This document shows, piece by piece, positions 12,019 to 22,200 of a stretch of 64,000 nt of DNA. The first letter of the stretch is position 1, and each line of letters opens with the position of its first letter. Source of the stretch: Marchantia polymorpha subsp. ruderalis (Eukaryota; Streptophyta; Marchantiopsida; Marchantiales; Marchantiaceae). The stretch covers positions 16,810,001 to 16,874,000 of the forward strand of contig AP031358.1 in assembly GCA_037833965.1 (NCBI GenBank), read 5' to 3'. The notes beneath the pieces were generated by a model. It had not been told where the DNA came from. It did no database searches and saw only the letters and a list, made by a program, of their open reading frames with translations. The position numbers and the translations under genes are program-made.

Positions 12019-15000
12019 TTATGTTCGACTTTCTCCAGTGCATCTATCAGCTCTCAGATGCCTGAACAACTCCATTCCTTTAGGTACTGATTGCACCAAT
12101 GTCTCTTCAGACTCCATCCTAGGTTGCATTTCGAAATCTTCCCTACCCCAACACGTGGTTTTGAGCTTCTTGACCAGCATATGTTCCATCATCGGCTTGG
12201 CGCGCTTCATGGAACTTGCGAACCCATCATCAAGTAACCTTGTGAAGGGTGTTGTACCATGACTAACGATATCTGGCGATGATCTGGCTTTAAGCTCCGA
12301 AATCACGTGTGCAGCATGGAGAAGAATGTTCGCTGCGTGGCCAGCGAGCATTACATTGTCGATATCACCGACGACATCGGCCAATGCATGAAAAACATCC
12401 TCGAAGCGAGGGAAACTCACAACACAAGCTCCTGAATCCTCCCTTCTCTGAATATCCTCATCATCAACTCTGGTCTCAACCACTAGACCGTTGTCGTCTT
12501 GATCATCATCTTCGAGATCCAGATCACAAGGTGTTGAATTGGAGGTAGACGTAGGTAGCGACACGTGTTCCTTGACCGGTTTGTCATGATCCAAGAACAA
12601 ACAGTTCAGCACACCCTGCTGTGCACCTATTCTTGAGCCATAGGTCTGCACAGCTCTACCTCCAATAACGCCCTTCATAATCAAAAGTTTCACCTGCATG
12701 TACCCAAATTCAAATAAGATACGGAACGAAGATCCAACTAAAAATGAAGGCAAAGGATTCAAGCTCGGCACAGGAGGAATTCGTAAATCCTACCTGATGT
12801 TTGCACATGTTCCCACGTCGAGCCCACTCACAGTCGCAACATGCCCACTCAGTATCCGGATTATACACAGTATAACGGACGCTGGGGTCTTTGGTGCTAA
12901 TGACTGTAGCAGCAACTTTCTCATGCTCGAGAGGAACTGATACATTTGAATCAGGTATGCTAGCCGCTTGCAAGACGGTTGACTCCGAGGTTATGTCCTC
13001 AGCCGTGGATAAACCCCAACGCTTACTGAAGTCCATGAACCAAAAGTGCGAGTCGACATCTTTCACAAGTTTGTGAATGAACCAATCGATCCGTCTCCCT
13101 TCAAGAGTTTTTACCTCTTGACGAAGCCGGGCCTTAAAATTCCAATGGTATGTTTCAATGGCACAATTTATATCCTGGTTCGTATGAGCCAGATTCTGTG
13201 CCGCCTTTATCCACACACCTGTATACGTGAAATACCAGACAAAATGAACACTGGTGGCAACTTCTTTATGAAGACAAATTCTTGATTGACGATGAATTCA
13301 TCAATTCCATGCTTTTGCCTACGAGATGTAACCAACAAGATAAAAGCCCACAAGAACTGTACGCATGAAGTATGCCGACAAGTTACAGTAAGAGGAGAGA
13401 GGAGGGTAACTAGCAAAGCTCAAACCCGGGCATTCAAGAATACTAGACACTAGGCCAACATGCGGAAACTGCTGCAATTCTTCTTGTAAGCATGCAGGTT
13501 GTCAAAAGATTACTCAAGGTTTAAACTGTGCTTCATTTCACTACAGCGCCTTACTTAAAAGGTCTTTACACTCTACAAATCCATAGATCGCAAAAAAGTA
13601 AAGAGTTTTGATGATACCTATTTTCGGAAGCCAGGTTTCTTGAAAGTACGAGATGAATTCAGTCTCTTGACTGAAGAACTCCATAAACATATCCACCTGC
13701 TTCAGAGCATGCGTCTCCATGTTGCATAAAGATAAGGATTGCGCATTACTCAGGTACATAATCTCACCAAGCTTTCGAAACATCAACGCTCTTGCGTTCC
13801 AAGCTCTTACTTTCTTGAAAAGATTCTTGGACCAACATCTCCGCAGGTACCACAGAGATAGAAACACTGGAACATCAAACACGTTCCTGCGTAAAACCAG
13901 GAACCAATTAAGGATGATAAGTTCCAGGGTCTACTCTTGGCGTGTGTTACAGAAGATCGATAAGTCTACGGACAATTGAAAACAGCAGTACAAGCAACTA
14001 CCTTATTGAATTCACGTCTGAGGTAGGTTCATCTATGACAAAACAGCTCGGTCTCCACCCCACAAGTTTCTCATTCATCTTCTCCTTTAGACACCGCAAC
14101 CAAATCTCTATGTCCACAGCCTTCGAGCTTGAAGTCATTATCCACGCTACAGGGATTGCATGCTGATGGGCATCAAACACCAAAAGTGTGTAGAACGAGA
14201 ACTGCGTACACGACAAAACAATATTGCAAGAGTTGGCAATTGGCTGAAAGTGGAGGTAACAAATGGGAGAATAATCCAATTCGCCGACATATGACAGAAA
14301 AGTCTGTAATGTAAAAATCACTTACTGCGAACTTGTCCGTCCCATAAGTGGCATCACAAGCCACAACGTTCTGGTGCCCCAAAGTTATCATTTTCTCCTC
14401 TTGCCACGGAGTCTGGATGGCCAGGATAAATGATAAGTTGCTGCTAGAGTTTTCCTCCTGATAAAACAAAACCAGCTCGGGATGACGCTGGATCCACGTC
14501 TGAACCCCTTCCGCTTCAGACACATCATGTTGAAAAGTATCTTCTGCCAAGCGTTTGGAGATATTAAGAACATCATGTTTATTAAGAAAATCATCTCTGA
14601 CAGGAACATGGTCCTTATTCTTAGACTGCCTTTCCTGTATGACCAATTTGTGCTCCTGAAGAATTTGTTTCGGTGACACATTTTTGTACAGCTGATGCAG
14701 AACCCATCTTCTCATATCTGTCGACAGCTTCGGCGCAAATTGAGCTCGAGATCCAATGGCACTGGGGTCCAGTGTTCCATGACAAATGCAACCGGAGATG
14801 TCTGTATGAGATCGGTGTACGTAATGTATTTGAGTAATATCCGGCCACAAATACATGATCTTCACGTTGAAGTGACACAAACATCCTCGAGCAGAGTCCT
14901 CTCCTCTTGCACATGCTGACCGACGTCGCTTACGTTCTTGGCCATCAGGAGATACTGATACTTTGCTCTGGACTTGAGACTTCTTGCTTCGATTGTCATG

Positions 15001-15638
15001 TGGTCCGTAGGTACACCAATACCTGAGTAGATGAAGAAACGCTTGAATAAGGAAAAGATACGAGCTGAAAGCTGTGGCGTGACAAACGGGACGTAAACGT
15101 TTTGCATAGCGTTGACTACACCGCCCTAATATGGCACATGAGCTGAGAGCCAGAGAACACATAACTCGTGCGTGTTCTAAGAGCCTCGAGGCCATGCGAA
15201 CATCGCAACCCGACAATGAAAAGAATATGTCCCATTGAGAACAATCAACGAAGAAGGATATTTCTTGGTCTCCTCAACTACCAACGCGTTCAGAAGTCAG
15301 CTAGGTACACGGCTTCTATTTAGTCACATAGAGCAAAGAAATCGAGAAGTATCGTTCAGTCGAGCAAGAATCAAACTGAGGGACATGTTGAAGGAATCTC
15401 ACCTTGTGTACTTTAGCCAACATTGCGACCGAATTCGGTGGATCGGCAAAGAGCCGGGTTTCCGGGTCCGCGAACTCCTGATTTTGAACTTTGTCGGAGC
15501 AGTTCCAGAACCTAACTCCTCTCCAGTGATAAACTGTAAGATTCGGTTGCTTGGAATGTAGGCGACGTCGTCTTTCCATTGGAGATCCGCGGCGCTAAAT
15601 ATATCTTTTTCAGGACTTTGGATGAGAAACATAGACAT
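12019..15638 (-). CDS. MULE-transposase-like protein with SWIM zinc finger (six exons, 833 aa)
   Basis: Minus-strand exons are 15638-15403, 15022-14326, 14201-14002, 13886-13618, 13218-12794 and 12693-12019. All introns are GT-AG and all phases agree, giving 2,502 nt with a single terminal stop. Exons 1-2 carry a basic N-terminal region with a Cys/His-containing segment (SGCICHGTLDP). The DDE-like fold starts at VVACDATYGTDKF (D302), continues through TLLVFDAHQHAIPVAW, and has a second acidic site at CFVIDEPTSD (D368). A SWIM finger follows: C595-D-C597, then C606-K-H608. The C-terminal 224 residues include an acidic run. MULE enzymes move Mutator-like elements; SWIM fingers bind DNA or protein. 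An intact, multi-intron frame with no obvious terminal repeats suggests either a recently active element or a domesticated gene. I take the ATG at 15638 as start because it leads straight into the phased exon. The third catalytic residue was not assigned. Confidence 0.85.
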
Positions 15639-16603
15639 TTTCAGGATCTGAAGACTCCCCTTCTATCATCAACTCTTTATGAGAAGGATACCGACTCATC
15701 TGTCTACATTTTCACTTGATTTCAACCATCCGTAATGAAATTGCTCAACTGCTCAGGGACTTAGTATGAGATGAGAGCTGACGAAATCAGCGACTGCTCT
15801 ACGGTGGTAGTTTGGTTTCAGTTAAGCTACCCTTACCAGCATAATAAGCGAGGAAAGCAACTTCTCGTCGGTCAGGGCAGGAGCAATCTAGATGAAAGTA
15901 TTACGTGAATAGGACGGGAGCAAAAAGGACTCGAGGAGGAAGAAAGTGTTTGTAAATCTGTATGGCTCAGGAGACAAGGTAAGCTTAAAAGGCTGGCCTT
16001 CACATAAATCACTGCGGAGCAAACACCAGGAAAAGAAGTAGAAGAGAAATGCTACCCTTTCTCGGCCAGGTGTACCAGAGACACCTGTATCAAGGACGAG
16101 AGCAAGACAAAAAGAACGCATGTCAGGTAATTAGACGATAGGTAGGGGTCATCCTTGTGAGTCAAAAGTCGAGAAACAGAAGACCTATGAACAACACGGG
16201 CAATCGAAGCTCAATAACAACAACAAGCTCCAATTTGATACACAGCAGTATTGTACTAACGGAAAAAGTTGATCTTTCAAACACCTACTTCTCAAATTGT
16301 GGGCCACCGAGGCCATAAAACATACAAACCCAGCCATTAAACTGCCTTCCTGGAGAACAAGAAACTGAGAGAGTTCATCTGGTGGTTTGTCAGGGTGCAG
16401 TTACAAGTACAAACCCTTCGATTTCTCAATCTTAGCGAACGTAAAGCGAGTCATTCTGAGAAGTTCGTTCTCCCGTATTCAGGAAAACGTTTGTGCGAGA
16501 CCGGAAGTAGCTGACGGCGAGGAAATAGCTCAAGCAGCTTCCAGTTGCTTTGAGATGAAGGTATCAACCTCAGAATCCATTCTTCAACATAAGTTAAACC
16601 AGT

Positions 16604-16855
16604 TCACTTGTTTGATGTATTTTCCTGAGGGTATTCAAAAACCCATGAAAAATGAATGGCAGAAATTTCACAATACCACCAACTGCTGAGCGGGATAGAA
16701 CTCCTGTCCTTTCCCTTCATCAATTTATGAGGAAGAAATTCGTGCTCTTCTCGGTATTGGATAGTGCCTTCCAGATATTCTAAACGAGCAGCAAGGAGAC
16801 CTGCCCATGACACAGCCGGCAGATGGTCATGGACAAGAGAATCAAGCTCCCTGAG
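16604..16855 (-). CDS. Possible last exon of the unrecognised minus-strand gene
   Basis: An open block on the minus strand reads RELDSLVHDHLPAVSW, then GLLAARLEYLEGTIQYREEH, and ends at a stop at 16604. An acceptor-like CTTGCTCAG lies just upstream. It looks coding and may be the 3' exon of the gene whose exons lie at 17.0-18.1 kb, but the phase with the exon ending at 17045 does not match directly, so at least one exon is missing from my model. An in-register alternative frame gives CRLCHG, which I do not trust as a RING-CH motif. Confidence 0.3.
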   Translation of the reverse strand, partial: LRELDSLVHDHLPAVSWAGLLAARLEYLEGTIQYREEHEFLPHKLMKGKDRSSIPLSSWWYCEISAIHFSWVFEYPQENTSNK

Positions 16856-17044
16856 CAAGAGGATGAATCTCCTCTAAATCAGCTGATGAGGCGGTACTTA
16901 TTACACGCATGAGTGATGCTTCATTCTAGATCGTTGTCTACAAAAACAGCGTACGCTTGACTAAGATCTTACTCCTGAAACACCGCGCAATGTAAAGTGA
17001 AGCCAGTTCCTTGCGAAACGTTTACGTTCAGCAGAGTAGACTAC

Positions 17045-18064
17045 CGTATCCACTCAATCCAGAGGAAGGTTCTCCTTTCTGCTGTGATAGCAACATCAAC
17101 ACTTTCTCTACGCTTGTCATCATACCTGCAGGTCGGTGAGAAAATACAGGTAGGAATCACTGACTGACATTCCGGCGTTTATGGCGTTTATGATCGTTCG
17201 GCTACAGAGGATGGGGTCTTCAGGGTTCCCGAGTACCGGGATCCAGACATCGAGACTCTGTAGCATAGTCAAGATTAACATGCTGCTGTTGTCGCTATCT
17301 CGCTCGAGCAGGTCCGCTTCAGACGTTGAGAAATCACTTCGAGAGTGTTCCTTTCATGTGACTGCCCTCGACGGAAACATGGATCAAAGAGTTATGGTTG
17401 CAGTGATTCGGACTCGAATGCCACTTCACTTGGACCCAGGAGTTTGTTGCGACTAAATAAAAGCAGGATTACTCGTATAATTTTCTCAAGTTGAATACAG
17501 TAAAGTCGACCGGCAAAGTACTGAATTACCAAGCTTACGTTTCTTTCAGACTCATTGGGCGGGTCGCCGAAAGTCAGCCGGCTGCGCACCTTCGAGAAAG
17601 GACTTTCAGAAGTCTTAAACTGATATCTGTGAAACACATTCATTCCCTCAACCTGTACCTTGTGGAGGTCACTTGCCGGTCACACAAAACCGGCAAACGC
17701 AATTGGACATTCAATAGCAAGATCAGATAATTATTTCACTCAGTACGTTTTCTTCCAGTGAGACGAAGGACGACGTGATCACATTTTCAATCATCTTCAT
17801 AACGAGCTTCGACGACGACTCCGGTAAGAAGGGAGTTCCATCTGCTTCCAATGATTATCGGAAATGTTGAATTAGCCCCCATGATATAAATCATGCATCT
17901 GAAACACTTTCGGTGCTTTGGATTGCACCGACGGCTCCTGACTGCGAGGTCTAATCTCAGAACGGCTCTATGAAGTTCGCATTGAGAGACAAAGTCGCTT
18001 TCTCCTAGAGTCTCAGCCACCCGCCAGATGACGTTACTAATTGTAGAGTCACTTACAATCTTCA
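17045..18064 (-). CDS. Unrecognised multi-exon plant gene (partial model)
   Basis: Five minus-strand exons join in phase: about 18064-17933, 17844-17747, 17619-17539, 17350-17126 and 17081-17045. The product runs from KIVSDSTISNVIWRVAETLG, through DGTPFLPESSSKLVMKMIEN, FKTSESPFSKVRSRLTFGD and MLILTMLQSLDVWIPVLG, to SVSDSYLYFLTDLQ and QKGEPSSGLSGY. No membrane segment or known motif is visible; it is soluble-looking, mixed helical, with a Ser-rich linker. The 5' end is open: another exon-like block (QVERVVNYRTRETWKACDFD, ending at a donor near 18330) lies upstream. The 3' end may be at 16604. Junction phases agree although individual donors are weak, so I trust the coding nature more than exact borders. 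It ends about 1.4 kb upstream of the SWIM/MULE start and seems separate. Function unknown. Confidence 0.5.
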
Positions 18065-18610
18065 CTTTAGAATCGTTCGGATGTCAAATTGCGTACCCGC
18101 GCATCTCCATCCTCGGAAGACTGAGATGAACAATCCACCCAGCTGTCCAGAATCTACTCATTCGCGGTGGACCGAAATGCGAAGCACAGTATGAATCCAT
18201 AGACCCCTAGACGAGCTAAACAGTAGCCCCTCTGGGAATGAGCTCGCACGGCCGCAATCTCCACTTGCGACAGTCTACGAGGTAGCAAGGAAGACAGAGA
18301 TCCGACGAGAGAAAAATGTCGTACCTCAGAGAGACGGATGCCGAGACGATCGAAATCACAGGCCTTCCAAGTCTCTCGGGTACGGTAATTTACAACTCGT
18401 TCCACCTGTGGCAAGATGGAGATGACAGCGGAGATAACGGAAGCAGCACAGGCCCTTGCGCTCGCGCGAGGAGGAAGAGCACCGGGAATCGCCCGGACTG
18501 ACACAGAAAGACAAGTTGCAGCGGAGTCCGTCTACGTTTTCCAACAGGCCGGAACACCCAACCTTATTCTACTCCGAAACCACGGTAACTGGGGAACAGG
18601 GGGCCTGGAC

Positions 18611-18666
18611 GGTGATGATGGTGATGATGATGATGCAGCAGCAGCAGCAGCGGCGGCGGCAGTGTT
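18611..18666 (+). repeat. Triplet microsatellite (GAT)n(GCA)n(GCG)n
   Basis: Consecutive GAT/GGT, GCA and GCG triplets form an uninterrupted run. In one plus frame it reads as Asp then Ala runs, in another as Met then Gln/Arg. This frame-shared openness inflates the apparent open frames here. Confidence 0.85.
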
Positions 18667-18945
18667 CAAAGCTCCTCTTCTCATGTCCAAAACTCTGCGC
18701 TCTCAACCCCTCGCACGCACGCACGCTGCTGCTGCCCCGTCCGACACAGGACCGAGAAAAAAGCACCGATGCTCGTCACGTGATGGAGCTTCGAAACTCG
18801 ACATCCGTCGTCAGAAATCCAAAATCCTCCTCCGCACTGGCATCATCTTTGCAACCGCACCACCACTTCTCGTCCTCCGCTTGCCCGCCCACCCACTCCT
18901 CCAACATCCCCAACCTCTACACTCCCTCCTCCCCTTCCTTGCTGC

Positions 18946-18953
<8 letters not shown>

Positions 18954-18987
<34 letters not shown>
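18954..18987 (+). repeat. CT dinucleotide microsatellite
   Basis: About 16 perfect CT units on the plus strand, embedded in a longer pyrimidine-rich tract (about 18890-19020) as seen in plant 5' UTRs and core promoters. Confidence 0.9.
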
Positions 18988-18989
<2 letters not shown>

Positions 18990-20199
18990 CTCACTCCTCC
19001 TCTCCTCCCCCACCAAACGAGCGCATTACTGCCATCTGTCTGCCTCGCTCTCTACCTCTCGCCCTCGGGAGGCAATCGCCCTCCCCTCCGTCTCGTCAAT
19101 CGATCCCTCGTCGTCCAAATTGGGCTGCCTCTCTCTCTCTCTCTCTCCGCTCGCTCGCTCTGTGCCTCGCGCGTTCAGCCAGACGACGGCCTCGGCGTGT
19201 GCGACTTGTTCTCTCGCGCTCGCTCTACTGCAGCAGCATCAGATCACAGCTAAAGCTCGCACGCTCCAAGGCCCGCGGGGGACCCCGAGGCTCTCGCTCG
19301 CTCTTCCATCGCGCAGCGCTCCCTTCTCCTCGCTCCCGTCCGCCTCGAGCTGCGATTTCGGTGCCACTCTGCGCGCCTCGCTAATAGCCAGCAGTGCCGT
19401 CCCCAATGCCTGACGTCAGCCTTCGCGACCTCTTCCGCTCCGGAAATCCTCGACACTTCTCGCCTTCGTCTCTTTCCCCGGCCGTGATTCCCCGCCGATG
19501 TCCGTCCGATTCCCCCATCGTACGGCTCTGCTCCTGGCCCCGCGCTCCCGCTCCATGTGACGGACCGCGCTCCCTCGCTCTTGTCCCACGGACAGACAAT
19601 TCCCTCTCGCCATTCTCCTCCCTTTCTCCTCCCATAATGTTCGAATTCACCCCGTCTCCTCCTCCGATCCGATCTTCTCCTCTAAACCCTTCCCTGCCCC
19701 CGCGAAGGATCGGAGCGTTTCCTTCCTTACTGCATTCCTTCCTTTCGGAGGCCGCGCCGGACACAGGTCAAACCGTAGCAGGCCGGAGTCCGACCCGTCG
19801 GGCCGGGTCGCGCGAGGCAATGCGAAGCCCCGCGGGAGCCTGGCGCTCTTCGCTGCGCTCGCTTCCGCGGGCGCTCCTTTTCGGGCTCTAATCATTGTTT
19901 TGGTTAATGGCCCGTACGGAAAGAGCTAAAATCAGTTCGCAGTCGAAGCAGCTGGTCCTTGGCAGAGAAAATGCTCCGGGTCCGCCCGCCCGGAGCTCAG
20001 GAGGGGCGAGGCGTGAGATGTCGGTCCAAATCCAGATTCCCCGGACAAACGACTTCACTGCAGTACCGACAGCCACACAAAAACCAACAGAAGAATCTGC
20101 CAAATATGGCGACAAACCGGTGAGTTTGTTTCCGACTCGAAGGTCAATAACCTGACCCGGTTTTCCACACTCTTCTCGCTAAAGGTTAGTTCCACTCCT

Positions 20200-22200
20200 G
20201 TTTATGGCGAACATGTGTGTTAAATCCTAGGTTACGCTAGACAAGCACATTATGAACTCCAGATATCAGATGCATACATGAACATGTCATATCATCACAC
20301 AGAGGATTTCATACATCATGGACTTCTTACATGCTCACAAATTCGTTCTCAGGAACGAAAGAAGTCCGAGATAATCATTTCTTCCCTAGAATGCTAAAAC
20401 ACCCATTGAAATTACACTCCTGAACTTCTTCTTTTTACTGGCATTCAATTGTCATTTGTAATTTTAGAAAAACTAAAATAATTTAATGCAATCAGTTATA
20501 TAATATTTTATTCCTATCTTCCTCGATCATATTCCTTTAATTATTTTTACCCTTTAAAAATTTTGAAATTCCTCACATGTTGTACATCTGCGAATTCTTC
20601 TTCTTCTTCGATTATTTTTATTTTTATTTTAGTTTCAAAGATCTCGAAGAGAGAATATAAAATTTTTAAACCATATCGCTTTTATGTATATCAAGTGCAA
20701 CATGGAAAGCTCACGTCGTTCAAACTTTTAATTTCTTTAAGTCCAATCTTAAACTGTAGGGTCTTGCCATTGTTCAAAGCAATTTTCTCACACCTCATTC
20801 AGATGACGCATCAACCTACACATAGCACATGATGATGATGTAGGGTGAAGGATTGCATAAAGCCCTTGCTTTCATCCATTCTTCATGGCATACCTTCATG
20901 TCTTTAATATTATAAATCCTTGGTGTATTAATGTCACTCCTCGGTAGCTTCTTCGCACGTGCATGGTATAAACAGGAGTAAAACTAACCTAAAGTCTCTT
21001 CTCCGGCCTAGGAATCTACCGGCGTTCCTGAGTGTAGTTTACTCCTGACCGGTACCTGGTTCTCGCGAAACTTGGAACCGTGTCTGGGAACTCCAAACTC
21101 AGGTGAGGCCTTCGTCGGTGCTCGACGGTGGATCGTATTTGATTTTCACCATTTCTTGCTGACTCCCCGGCCGGTTCCATCTGTGTTCTGTTACCGAACG
21201 AAGAAATTCGACTGCAGACGATGAAGCCATTCCGCCGGAGTAGAAACGAATAAAACCGGAGAAGCTGTGAAGCAAGTGACGGATCAGAAAGCGACGGAAA
21301 GGGTTTAGGGCCCTGTCTCATTTGAACTGTGTTGCGAATGTTAACTGGAAACTGTAAGGTGACCCTGTACCGTAGGTTAATTCTGTCCACACAACCTGAA
21401 AAGCCAGTAGTCACTTTGAGAACACGTGCACAGCCGTATGTAGAGGATGGATGGGAAATGTTGCCGAAACGGAGACTCGGACGATTGACAGCATTATGTC
21501 TCGGCTGAAATGACCTGAACGTCACTGTCTGCAAGCGATTACATTCACTAAATTTAATATTATTTTAGAATTTCCGCCGGCTTGCTCTTATCCGGCAATA
21601 TCTAGCAAGACCAAGTCTTTCAAATTGAGATCTAGCGGGTCTCCTTCCCCATTAACTCATCCGGTATTCAGGTCAACAGTTCTCCCAAAAGTTTGCAGCC
21701 TATGAGCTGCACAAGACTTCTTTTGACCTTCCTTTCCTCAATTTATACTGCGTTCTGTTACCACTTCTAATTACGGAAATGAAAAGCGATTATTGTGCTC
21801 CTATACCGCCACGTATGTGCTATAAGCGATCTGGAAAACTTTAGTCAATAGTTTCTGCCTCTATCCGCAATTGGAAATTTCTTGGCCTACTGAAGGAATT
21901 TCGAAGTTATATTTGGAGCAAGACATATAATTCACATGTTTCGTTCTTTGAATTATTTCCACCGCAACTTTACTGGAAGCCACGCTCCAAAGTTCCAGGG
22001 TGCTCGGAAATTGGATAATCCAGCATATAAATATTCACCTTGGCATACTTGGTCTTCCTTCCTCTCTTCGTGCACTTTTGCTTTCGCAAAAAGAAGAAAT
22101 CACTGTTTGAGCATTCACTCACTGTAAGACAAGTACTTACTAGAAAAGCCCTCGAAGCTAAACTCCGTATTCCAACATTACCGGGATTAATGTACCCTTT
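20200..22200. other. Intergenic, no recognisable gene
   Basis: Composition falls from GC-rich to AT-rich. A 172-codon minus-strand frame (21534-21016) is the only long one. It has no motif I recognise and no clear splice partner, so I do not call it a gene. Confidence 0.4.

Larger units (their letters stand above)
18400..20200. promoter_or_regulatory. GC- and CT-rich island, probable promoter/5' UTR zone
   Basis: This is the most GC-rich part of the window. It contains a GAT/GCA/GCG triplet run (18611-18666), a perfect CT run (about 18954-18987), a second CT run near 19130-19150, and long pyrimidine-rich tracts on the plus strand. Large overlapping open frames occur on both strands (up to 322 codons at 18416-19384), but they are low-complexity and change character with frame. 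Plant promoters and 5' UTRs often look like this. It could serve the minus-strand gene below 18.4 kb, or an unseen plus-strand transcript. Confidence 0.45.

Noticed and set aside
16799..16862. CRLCHG resembling a RING-CH finger
   Set aside because: Only a six-residue match in a frame competing with a better coding frame; the remaining Cys/His ligands are absent.
18066..18120. Possible upstream exon for the 17-18 kb gene
   Set aside because: Joining it would require an intron of only 29 nt, too short for plant splicing.
18416..19384. 322-codon open frame with Asp and Ala runs
   Set aside because: Neighbouring frame is also open for 265 codons across the same repeats; composition follows CT- and triplet repeats, and no conserved block is seen. 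More likely leader or promoter sequence.
21016..21534. 172-codon minus-strand open frame
   Set aside because: No motif or splice context, and no similarity I could recognise; a frame of this length can arise by chance in mid-GC DNA.
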